11,783 nucleotides of DNA from an uncultured Holosporaceae bacterium. Lineage in GTDB: Bacteria > Pseudomonadota > Alphaproteobacteria > CAISOG01. How positions within the stretch are numbered: the stretch's first letter is position 1; every line of letters starts with the position of its first letter. The translations under genes were made by a program, and so were the position numbers. This document shows, piece after piece, positions 5,542-11,783 of the stretch. The notes below the pieces were generated by a model, which ran no database searches, was not told the DNA's origin, and saw only the letters and a list, made by a program, of their open reading frames with translations. The DNA lies in the NCBI GenBank assembly GCA_903887035.1, contig CAISOG010000239.1:1-11783 (forward strand), read 5' to 3'.

Positions 5542-6255
5542 ATGCGGTTAGGGGTCAACATCGATCATGTCGCCACCTTGCGCAACGCACGCGGCGCCGA
5601 CTATCCAGATTTGCTGCGGGCGGCTCTGGCGGCGGAAGCAGGCGGATCGGATCTGATAACCGTTCATTTGCGTGAGGATCGCCGCCACATTCGTGATGCC
5701 GATGTCACCCGATTGCTGGCGGAGCAAAAGTTGCCCATCAATCTGGAAATGGCGGTCACGGTAGAGATGCAGCAGATTGCCTTAGATGCTCGTCCGACAG
5801 CCGTGTGTTTGGTGCCCGAGCGGCGTCAGGAATTGACCACAGAGGGCGGGTTGGATGCGCTTAAGCTGGGGGCTGGCTTAGGCGAATTTGTTAGGCCATT
5901 GCGGGCGGCGGGCATTGCCGTTTCACTGTTTTTGGATCCCGATCCCGCCCAGATCCAGGCCGCGCAGCAGGCGGGGGCGGCTGCGGTTGAGCTGCACACC
6001 GGTGGCTATGCCCATGCCAAACATGGGGAATTGGCACGGTTGCAGGATGCAGCGGCGCAGGTACGGGCGCTGGGCATGGCCTGTCATGCGGGTCACGGCT
6101 TAACCTTTGCCAATGTGCATGAAATCGCCGCCATTCCACAGGTTGAGGAGTTGAATATCGGGCATTTTCTGGTTTCCGAAGCGGTCTTTGTTGGCTTAAC
6201 AGCGGCGGTTGCCGAAATGAAGCGGTTGATGATGGTGGCCAGGGGCGGGATTTGA
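5542..6255 (+). CDS. pdxJ: Pyridoxine 5'-phosphate synthase
   Basis: This 237-residue cytoplasmic TIM-barrel enzyme joins 1-deoxy-D-xylulose 5-phosphate with 3-amino-2-oxopropyl phosphate to make pyridoxine 5'-phosphate, the last ring-forming step of DXP-dependent vitamin B6 synthesis. All hallmark segments are present: NIDHVATLRNARG (6-18), HLREDRRHI (42-50), INLEMAVT with the catalytic-type Glu at 69, VPERRQELTTEGG (91-103), HTGGYA (152-157), HAGHGL (182-187) and ELNIGH (203-208). The length is normal for the family. The ATG has AGGTGG seven nucleotides upstream, overlapping the stop of the EAL-like gene. Its own stop overlaps the acpS start by one base (TGATG), so pdxJ and acpS are translationally coupled, as in many Proteobacteria. 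Confidence 0.97.
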   Translation: MRLGVNIDHVATLRNARGADYPDLLRAALAAEAGGSDLITVHLREDRRHIRDADVTRLLAEQKLPINLEMAVTVEMQQIALDARPTAVCLVPERRQELTTEGGLDALKLGAGLGEFVRPLRAAGIAVSLFLDPDPAQIQAAQQAGAAAVELHTGGYAHAKHGELARLQDAAAQVRALGMACHAGHGLTFANVHEIAAIPQVEELNIGHFLVSEAVFVGLTAAVAEMKRLMMVARGGI

Positions 6256-6644
6256 TGATCTTAGGCATCGGCACCGATTTGGTTGACAGCCGCCGCATGG
6301 CATCATGGTTGCAATCTTTTGATAATCGTCGTTTAGCGCGAGTGTTTCATGGTCATGAATTGGCGGGATTGGCGGATAATCCCAATCCGCGCATGTTCCT
6401 GGCCAGCCGTTTTGCCGCGAAGGAGGCGTTGGCCAAGGCTTTGGGCACGGGTATTGGCCGCCACCTTAGGCTTAGGGATATTTGCGTGGTTCGCACCGCC
6501 AGCGGTCAACCAAGCCTTGAACTTCATGGTCAAAGCCTGCAGGATACGACGGCGCGCTTGGGTGGCAATTTTCACCTGCATCTAAGCCTTTCCACCGAAG
6601 ACCCCTTTGCCTTAGCCTTTGTCGTGCTGGCTTCCCACCCCTAA
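6255..6644 (+). CDS. acpS: Holo-[acyl-carrier-protein] synthase
   Basis: This 129-residue enzyme moves the 4'-phosphopantetheine arm from coenzyme A onto apo-acyl carrier protein, activating it for fatty-acid synthesis. It shows MILGIGTDLVD with the Mg-binding Asp at 8, SRFAAKEALAKALGTGIG with Glu 57, RDICVVRTASGQPSLEL (74-90) and the HLHLSLSTE segment near 107-115, all as in the AcpS family (trimeric, Mg-dependent). I use ATG 6255 rather than the TTG three bases earlier because it gives the standard MILGIGTD start and a TGATG overlap with the pdxJ stop. AGGGG lies about nine nucleotides upstream. lepB follows after 15 nt. Confidence 0.95.
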   Translation: MILGIGTDLVDSRRMASWLQSFDNRRLARVFHGHELAGLADNPNPRMFLASRFAAKEALAKALGTGIGRHLRLRDICVVRTASGQPSLELHGQSLQDTTARLGGNFHLHLSLSTEDPFALAFVVLASHP

Positions 6645-6659
6645 AGTCTGCCCCCTATC

Positions 6660-7484
6660 ATGATGTACTATCTGTTGTTTGCGATTTTCCTGCTGATTGT
6701 GGCGCATGAGGCCTACAGCTATTACCGCGCGCGCGCCAGCAGCAGTGATGGCTGGCCAACCGATACTGTTCCCCCCTTTGAGGTTACCAAGCTGGTGGTG
6801 TCGGCCTTTGTGTTGGCAGCGATTGTGCGCACCCTGTTGTTGGAGCCGTTTAACATTCCATCGGGGTCAATGAAGCCCAATTTGTTGGTAGGAGACTATC
6901 TGTTCGTATCCAAATATTCTTACGGCTATGGCCGCTATTCTTTCCCCATAGAGGTGCCCTTAAAGCAGCGGTTGGGCGGTCATTTGCCGCGCCAGGGGGA
7001 TGTGGTGGTTTTTCGCGGTCATGACGGCAAGACCGATTATATTAAGCGTGTGATTGGGGTGGCGGGCGACCGCATTCAGATGAAACAGGGGCAGTTGTAT
7101 TGGAATGGTCAGCTGGTAGTGCGTGAGAAGGCTGGCTATCACATGGATACGGATGGTTTTGCGGGGGCTCAGGCGCCGTTGCAGCTGTTTGTCGAAAAGC
7201 TGCCCAATGGCGTGCAGCATCGCATTGCAGAAATTGACGATGACCACCCCCTGGACAACACCGCCGAAATCACCGTGCCCGCTGATCATATTTTTGTCAT
7301 GGGCGACAACCGCGATGATTCCCGCGATAGCCGCGAGCCCACGGTTGGGGCGATCCCGATTGCCTCACTGATTGGCCAGGCGCAAATGATGTTCTTTTCG
7401 ATTAGCCCGCTGGCCAGTTGGTGGCAACCGTGGGAATGGCCATGGGCGATTCGCTATAGCCGCTTTTTCCAACTGGTGGGGTAG
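6660..7484 (+). CDS. lepB: Signal peptidase I
   Basis: This 274-residue membrane-bound serine protease cuts signal peptides from exported proteins at the periplasmic face of the inner membrane. The catalytic dyad is Ser 70 (PSGSMKP) and Lys 129 (YIKRVIG). The other family boxes are present: GDYLFVSKYSYGYG (78-91), GDVVVFR (113-119), and MGDNRDDSRDSR (214-225). Two hydrophobic segments are visible, about 2-15 and 43-61, so the protein probably has two membrane passes, like the E. coli enzyme. There is no clear Shine-Dalgarno, and ATG 6660 or the adjacent ATG 6663 could be used. It ends the plus-strand operon, and its stop is separated from the convergent cysS stop by only 9 G residues. Its substrates would include exported proteins such as the nuclease at 638. 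Confidence 0.96.
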   Translation: MMYYLLFAIFLLIVAHEAYSYYRARASSSDGWPTDTVPPFEVTKLVVSAFVLAAIVRTLLLEPFNIPSGSMKPNLLVGDYLFVSKYSYGYGRYSFPIEVPLKQRLGGHLPRQGDVVVFRGHDGKTDYIKRVIGVAGDRIQMKQGQLYWNGQLVVREKAGYHMDTDGFAGAQAPLQLFVEKLPNGVQHRIAEIDDDHPLDNTAEITVPADHIFVMGDNRDDSRDSREPTVGAIPIASLIGQAQMMFFSISPLASWWQPWEWPWAIRYSRFFQLVG

Positions 7485-7493
7485 GGGGGGGGG
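7484..7493. other. G10 homopolymer at the lepB/cysS convergent junction
   Basis: Ten G in a row run from the last base of the lepB stop codon to the base before the cysS stop codon. It is the only sequence between the two convergent genes; there is no hairpin, so transcription may read through or stop further on. Such tracts are prone to replication slippage and sequencing error, but here a length change alters neither protein. Confidence 0.85.
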
Positions 7494-9107
7494 CTAACCC
7501 GTGCGCCAATCGGGGTCGTGCGGGCGTTTGTACAGGGTGGTGCCGTCGGGGGTGTCCTGAATCAAGATGTCATGGCTGGTTAAGGTTTGTTTGATGGCGT
7601 CGGCGGCGGCAAAGTCGCGGGCGGCGCGGGCGGTTTGCCGTTGATGCAGCAGGGCGACAATTTGATCATCCCCGATTGTTGCAGTGGCTGCGGAACCCGT
7701 ATCTTTAGTGGCGGCGGGCATCGCCGCAAAAAACGCACTGGGTGCATCGGCGAACAGACCCAACAGCCTGCCCCCCGCCAACAGCTGTATCAAGGCTTGT
7801 TCCTTGCCTTCGGCCACATCTCCTGCCGCACCCTTGCCGTTCGCTTTACCCCCCCGTGCCTGCTGATACAGCGCGGTCAGGCGGCTAATCGCCAGCGGGG
7901 TGTTCAAATCGTCCAGCAGCGCCAGGCGCACGGGGTTGTCGGGTGTTGCCACCACCTCCTGCTGCTGCTGCCAAAAATCATCGCCTGACGCGCCGCCCGC
8001 CTGATGAAACAGGCTGTAACAATCCTCAATCAGGCCATCATGCTGGCTGGCGGGCTCTATCCCCCTATCCCCCACATTTGGCCAGTTCAGCGGTTGGCGG
8101 TAGTGGGCACTCAGCAGTTGCAGCCGAACCGCCTGCGGCTGGCGCAACAGCACCACCGCATCCTCCTCATCGACCGCCGCCGTTTGCCGCCAGCATTGCC
8201 AGGCATAGCGGAAATTGCCCAGGCTCTTGCTCATTTTCTCACCCCCCACCGTCAAAAACCCGTTGTGCAGCCAGGTGTACGCCAGGACGGGGGTGTCGTG
8301 GGCGCAACGGCTTTGGGCGATTTCGTTCTCGTGATGGGGGAATTTCAGATCGGCGCCGCCCGCATGAATATCAATCTCATCCCCCAGCACCGCCGCGATC
8401 ATCGCCGAACATTCGATATGCCACCCTGGCCGCCCATGACACCAGGGGGAATCGAAACTGGCGCCCGCAATCGGGGGGGATGGTTTCCACAGCACGAAAT
8501 CACAGGGATCCTGCTTGTACGGTGCCACCTCCACCCGCGCGCCCGCCACCATCTCCTCCACCCGCCGTTTGGCCAGCTGGCCATAGTCGGCAAAGCTTTT
8601 GACCGCGAACAGCACATGCCCCTCAGCGACATAGGCATTGCCGCGATCCAGCAGCCGTTGAATCAGGGCGATGATCGCTGGCATGCTTTCCCGCGCGCGC
8701 GGTTGCATGGTGGGGGGCAGGCAGCCCAGCGTGGCCAGATCGCGGTTATAGGCGGCGGTGTAAAAATCGGTCAGCTGGTCGATGGTTTGATTGCCCGCCT
8801 GTCCCTGCTGTTCTTGCTGTTCTTGCTGCTCTTGCCCCTGCTGCTCCTGAAAGCGGGCGATGATTTTGTCATCGACATCGGTGATGTTGCGGGCATAGAC
8901 CACCCCATCCGCCCCATACAAATCACGCAACAGGCGGAACAGCACGTCGAATACCACCGCGCTGCGGGCATTGCCGATATGGGCATAGTCGTAAACTGTG
9001 GGCCCGCAAACATAAACGGTTACCCGTTTGGGATCGGCGGGCACAAACAGCTCCTTACGACCGGTCAGGCTGTTAAAAAATTTTAGGGCGGGGTTGGCAA
9101 TCGTCAT
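7494..9107 (-). CDS. cysS: Cysteinyl-tRNA synthetase with unusual inserts
   Basis: This 537-residue class I aminoacyl-tRNA synthetase charges tRNA-Cys with cysteine in the cytoplasm. It has VCGPTVYDYAHIGNAR (33-48: zinc-ligand Cys 34 and the HIGH-type motif HIGN), NITDVDD (74-80), GWHIECSAM with Cys 233, HAGGADLKFPHHENE with His 258 and Glu 262 as the other zinc ligands, and EKMSKSLGNF with KMSKS at 291-295. It is about 75 residues longer than the 461-residue E. coli protein. One extra part is a Gln/Glu/Gly run at 87-105 (EQQGQEQQEQQ...) right after VDDKIIARF. Others lie after KMSKS (about 299-320), around 350-385 and at about 455-480, Ala/Gly-rich. The catalytic core is intact, so it should be active. 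Start ATG 9107 is preceded by AGGA about 10 nt upstream. It is divergent from secA. Confidence 0.96.
   Translation of the reverse strand: MTIANPALKFFNSLTGRKELFVPADPKRVTVYVCGPTVYDYAHIGNARSAVVFDVLFRLLRDLYGADGVVYARNITDVDDKIIARFQEQQGQEQQEQQEQQGQAGNQTIDQLTDFYTAAYNRDLATLGCLPPTMQPRARESMPAIIALIQRLLDRGNAYVAEGHVLFAVKSFADYGQLAKRRVEEMVAGARVEVAPYKQDPCDFVLWKPSPPIAGASFDSPWCHGRPGWHIECSAMIAAVLGDEIDIHAGGADLKFPHHENEIAQSRCAHDTPVLAYTWLHNGFLTVGGEKMSKSLGNFRYAWQCWRQTAAVDEEDAVVLLRQPQAVRLQLLSAHYRQPLNWPNVGDRGIEPASQHDGLIEDCYSLFHQAGGASGDDFWQQQQEVVATPDNPVRLALLDDLNTPLAISRLTALYQQARGGKANGKGAAGDVAEGKEQALIQLLAGGRLLGLFADAPSAFFAAMPAATKDTGSAATATIGDDQIVALLHQRQTARAARDFAAADAIKQTLTSHDILIQDTPDGTTLYKRPHDPDWRTG
8802..8849 (-). repeat. 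Imperfect 9-bp tandem repeat inside cysS
   Basis: On the plus strand, units like CTGCTGTTC, TTGCTGTTC, TTGCTGCTC and CTGCTCCTG follow one another. On the coding strand they give the EQQ/GQEQQ run at residues 87-102 of the synthetase. Units are multiples of three, so slippage would keep the frame. Confidence 0.75.
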
Positions 9108-9188
9108 GCCCCAATTATCCTGATTTTTTGCCCGCCTGCAAATATAAGCTGTAAAGGCGTCGATGTGACGGACTGCATCAGGCTGTTA

Positions 9189-9243
9189 TTGACGGCGGCG
9201 GGGCAGGCAGGGTAGCAATAGGGGTTGGGTGTTCCAATATAGT
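9189..9243 (+). promoter_or_regulatory. Possible secA promoter region
   Basis: The 171-nt gap between cysS and secA has TTGACG (9189-9194) followed after 18 nt by TAGCAA (9213-9218). A better -10-like TATAGT stands at 9238-9243 but lacks a matching -35. I could not settle on one; no riboswitch or SecM-like leader is evident. The minus-strand promoter for cysS was not clear either. Confidence 0.25.
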
Positions 9244-9278
9244 GCCCATGAAATTTTTGTACAAAGGTTTGGAAAAAG

Positions 9279-11783
9279 ATGTTTGCTGCCATCGTGCAAC
9301 GGCTGTTCGGCTCAGCCAACGAACGTACGCTTAACCGTTTTCGCCCGTTGGTGGCACAGATTAACGCGTTGGAGCCTGAGGTGGCCTCGTTAAGCGATGC
9401 CGGGTTGCAGGCGCGCACCGCGATGTTTCGGCAGCAGTTGGCGGCTGGCGCCAAGCTAGACGATCTGCTGGTTCCCGCCTTTGCGACCGTGCGGGAGGCT
9501 GCTAAGCGCACCCTGGGGCAACGGCACTATGATATGCAGCTGTTGGGCGGTTGCGTGTTGCACCACGGCATGATTGCCGAGATGAAAACGGGTGAGGGGA
9601 AAACCCTGGTTGCCACCCTGCCCGTCTATCTTAACGCGCTGACCGGTAGGGGCGTGCATGTGGTGACGGTCAACGACTATCTGGCGCGGCGCGATGCCGA
9701 ATGGATGGCGCAGGTGTATCGCTTTTTGGGGCTGACTGTTGATTCGATCGTATCGGGACTGAATGATGCGGAGCGGCACACCGCCTATAGCGCCGATATT
9801 ACCTATGGAACCAACAACCAGTTCGGTTTTGACTACATGCGCGACAACATGAAGTTCCGCCTGCAGGATCGGGTGATGCGCCCCTTTAACTTTGCCATTG
9901 TTGATGAGGTGGACAGCATTTTGGTCGATGAGGCGCGCACGCCGCTGATTATCTCTGGCCAGGCGGAGGATTCCTCAGCCCTGTACCTGACCATGGCCAA
10001 ATTGGTGCCGCAATTGGGCGCTGAGGATGTAGAGGTCGACGAAAAGCTGCGCACCGCCGTGCTGACCGAGGTTGGGGCGGAGCGGTTGGAGCAGCGGATG
10101 CAGGCGGCTGGGCTGATTCAAGAGGGCGGGCTGTATGACCTGCAAAATGTCCAGATGGTGCATTATGTCAATCAGGCGCTAAAAGCCGAAAAAATCTTTA
10201 AGTGCGATGTTGATTACATCATCAAAGACGATAAGGTGGTGATTATCGACGAATTTACGGGCCGCATGATGGAGGATCGCCGCTACTCCGGTGGGCTGCA
10301 TCAGGCGTTGGAGGCCAAAGAGCGGGTAACGATTCAAAATGAAAATCAAACCCTGGCCACCATCACCTTTCAAAACTATTTCCGCCTGTACCCCAAATTG
10401 GCGGGGATGACCGGTACCGCCATGACCGAGGCGGCGGAGTTTTTTGAAATCTACAAATTGGAGGTGGTGGAAATGCCCACCAACCTGCCCGTGCAACGCC
10501 AGGATGCTGATGATGAGATTTATCGCAGCGCTAAGGAAAAAAATGAGGCGGTGTTGAAGCTGATTGAGGAATGCTACAACCGCCGTCAACCGGTGTTGGT
10601 CGGCACGGTTTCGATTGAAAAGTCAGAAATTTTGGCGGCGATGCTGAAAAAGAAAAAAATTCCCCACCAGGTGTTGAACGCCCGCCACCATGAGCGGGAG
10701 GCGGAAATCGTGGCGGAGGCTGGTCGCCCTGGCGCTGTTACCATCGCCACCAATATGGCGGGGCGTGGTACCGACATCCAGCTGGGTGGTAGTTTGGAGC
10801 AACGCTGCAAAACCCAAATCCCCGCCAATGCTACACCAGAGCAGCAGGCAGAGATGCGGGCGAAAATTCAGGCAGAAATTGCCTCCGACAAGCAAATCGC
10901 GTTGGCCGCTGGCGGGCTGTACGTCATTGGCACGGAGAGGCACGAAAGCCGTAGGATTGATAACCAGCTGCGCGGTCGTTCCGGGCGGCAGGGGGATCCA
11001 GGCGCCTCGCGATTCTTTATCAGTTTGGAAGACGATCTGATGCGAATCTTTGGATCGGAGCGGATGGACAGCATGTTGCAACGGCTGGGGATGCCCTATG
11101 GGGAGGCGATTTCGCACCCCTGGGTTAGCAAGGCGTTGGAAAAAGCCCAACAGCGGGTGGAGGCCAACAACTTTGAACGCCGCAAATGGTTGTTGCGCTA
11201 CGACGATGTTATCAACGCCCAGCGCAAAATGATGTATGAGCAGCGGGCGCAGATTATCGACACCGACAATATCGAACAATGGGTCGCCAACATGCACCAG
11301 GAGGTGGTGGAGGATACCGTTAGCAAATTCGTGCCGCCCGAAAGCTATCCCGAACAATGGGATATTGAGGGGTTGGGGGAGGAGTCTCGGCGGCTGCTGA
11401 ACCTCGACCTGCCGCTGACTGAATGGGCAGCGCGGGAGGGGGCGGGCCCCGCCGACATTCTGGAGGAGGTGCGCGATCACGCCCTGTCTAATATGAAAAC
11501 CCATCTGGCGGCCTTTCCGCCAGAGATTTGCCGCCTGGCCGCGCAAAAAATCCTGTTGGATGAGTTGGATAAGGGGTGGCGCGATCATCTGTCCCAACTG
11601 GATCACCTGCGGGAGGGGATCGGGCTGCGTGCCTATGGCCAACGCGATCCGCTAAGTGAGTTTAAGCGGGAGGCGTTTTTCCTGTTCGAAACCATGTTGT
11701 CGGAGGTGCGGGAAAATGTGGTGGCGATGATGAGCCGCCTGGAAATCCGTGTCGCCATGCCAGATGGTGTTCCGCAATCGGTG
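9279..11783 (+). CDS. secA: Preprotein translocase ATPase SecA (3' end missing)
   Basis: This frame stays open for 835 codons to the right edge without a stop. SecA is the motor that drives unfolded preproteins through SecYEG using ATP. The N-terminal helix (MFAAIVQRLFGSANERTL) is typical. Walker A is MKTGEGKT (102-109), followed by VNDYLARRDAEWM (131-143), TYGTNNQFGFDYMRDN (175-190) and the Walker B DEVD (209-212). Further on come KLAGMTGTA, TNMAGRGTDIQLGG and RGRSGRQGDPG (565-575), the second helicase domain, then WRDHLSQLDHLREGIGLRAYGQRDP in the scaffold part. The start ATG 9279 follows GGAAAAAG, a fair Shine-Dalgarno. The C-terminal linker and the zinc-binding tail, if present, lie beyond the window. 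It works with signal peptidase I, encoded 1.8 kb away, in export. Confidence 0.97.
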   Translation, partial: MFAAIVQRLFGSANERTLNRFRPLVAQINALEPEVASLSDAGLQARTAMFRQQLAAGAKLDDLLVPAFATVREAAKRTLGQRHYDMQLLGGCVLHHGMIAEMKTGEGKTLVATLPVYLNALTGRGVHVVTVNDYLARRDAEWMAQVYRFLGLTVDSIVSGLNDAERHTAYSADITYGTNNQFGFDYMRDNMKFRLQDRVMRPFNFAIVDEVDSILVDEARTPLIISGQAEDSSALYLTMAKLVPQLGAEDVEVDEKLRTAVLTEVGAERLEQRMQAAGLIQEGGLYDLQNVQMVHYVNQALKAEKIFKCDVDYIIKDDKVVIIDEFTGRMMEDRRYSGGLHQALEAKERVTIQNENQTLATITFQNYFRLYPKLAGMTGTAMTEAAEFFEIYKLEVVEMPTNLPVQRQDADDEIYRSAKEKNEAVLKLIEECYNRRQPVLVGTVSIEKSEILAAMLKKKKIPHQVLNARHHEREAEIVAEAGRPGAVTIATNMAGRGTDIQLGGSLEQRCKTQIPANATPEQQAEMRAKIQAEIASDKQIALAAGGLYVIGTERHESRRIDNQLRGRSGRQGDPGASRFFISLEDDLMRIFGSERMDSMLQRLGMPYGEAISHPWVSKALEKAQQRVEANNFERRKWLLRYDDVINAQRKMMYEQRAQIIDTDNIEQWVANMHQEVVEDTVSKFVPPESYPEQWDIEGLGEESRRLLNLDLPLTEWAAREGAGPADILEEVRDHALSNMKTHLAAFPPEICRLAAQKILLDELDKGWRDHLSQLDHLREGIGLRAYGQRDPLSEFKREAFFLFETMLSEVRENVVAMMSRLEIRVAMPDGVPQSV

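Noticed and set aside
8004..9086. Long open frame (360 codons) on the plus strand opposite cysS
   Set aside because: It lies wholly inside the well-supported cysS gene. Its translation is rich in Pro, His and Gln with a poly-Leu stretch from the repeat and has no recognisable domain; it is a shadow of GC-rich coding sequence.
10623..11642. Long minus-strand open frame (339 codons) opposite secA
   Set aside because: secA reads without interruption with all its motifs. The antisense frame shows no family features and is explained by codon composition.
1..11783. CRISPR array, tRNA, rRNA, insertion sequence or prophage
   Set aside because: I saw no regularly spaced repeats, no cloverleaf or rRNA signatures, and no transposase, integrase or phage structural genes on either strand.

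Overview
The window looks like a chromosomal segment of an alphaproteobacterium, possibly Rhodospirillales-like. The order smr, degenerate GGDEF/EAL gene, pdxJ, acpS, lepB, the DXP-type vitamin B6 gene pdxJ and the moderately high GC content fit that group. The assignment is an inference from gene content; no rRNA or tRNA lies in the window.

Region 1 (1-1935) looks accessory. It holds the 3' end of an unrecognised gene, a small Sel1-repeat protein, a secreted single-HKD (PLD-superfamily) nuclease of the Nuc type, and on the minus strand a ParD/ParE-type toxin-antitoxin pair. A decayed copy of the last-but-one part of the upstream gene lies just after the nuclease gene. The Sel1 and nuclease pair is therefore bracketed by a direct repeat, which suggests insertion or duplication.

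Region 2 (2004-3482, minus strand) is a two-gene unit. A membrane protein of the CobS fold that has lost the family's acidic catalytic motifs is followed 3 nt later by a SYLF/Ysc84 lipoprotein.

Region 3 (3483-7484, plus strand) is a compact operon-like run: smr (GTG start), a protein with an apparently inactive EAL domain and perhaps an inactive GGDEF domain, pdxJ (pyridoxine 5'-phosphate synthase), acpS (holo-ACP synthase) and lepB (signal peptidase I). Gaps are 9 nt, 11 nt, a 1-nt overlap and 15 nt. A good sigma70-like promoter (TTGGCA, 17 nt, TATAAC) precedes smr, and three half-sites of an ATTCTA palindrome family sit on its spacer and predicted start point. This is the clearest regulatory signal in the window.

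Region 4 (7494-11783) has cysS on the minus strand, convergent with lepB across a G10 tract, and secA on the plus strand, divergent from cysS and running off the right end. The cysteinyl-tRNA synthetase is about 75 residues longer than the E. coli enzyme and carries a glutamine-rich tandem-repeat insert right after the ITDVDDK segment.

Most of the right half is housekeeping: cofactor and protein maturation, secretion and translation. The left third carries the accessory features. I did not find a clear previously undescribed defence or mobile system. The most unusual items are the degenerate CobS-like/SYLF pair, the degenerate EAL protein inside a housekeeping operon, the three-half-site operator, and the repeat-bracketed Sel1/nuclease module.
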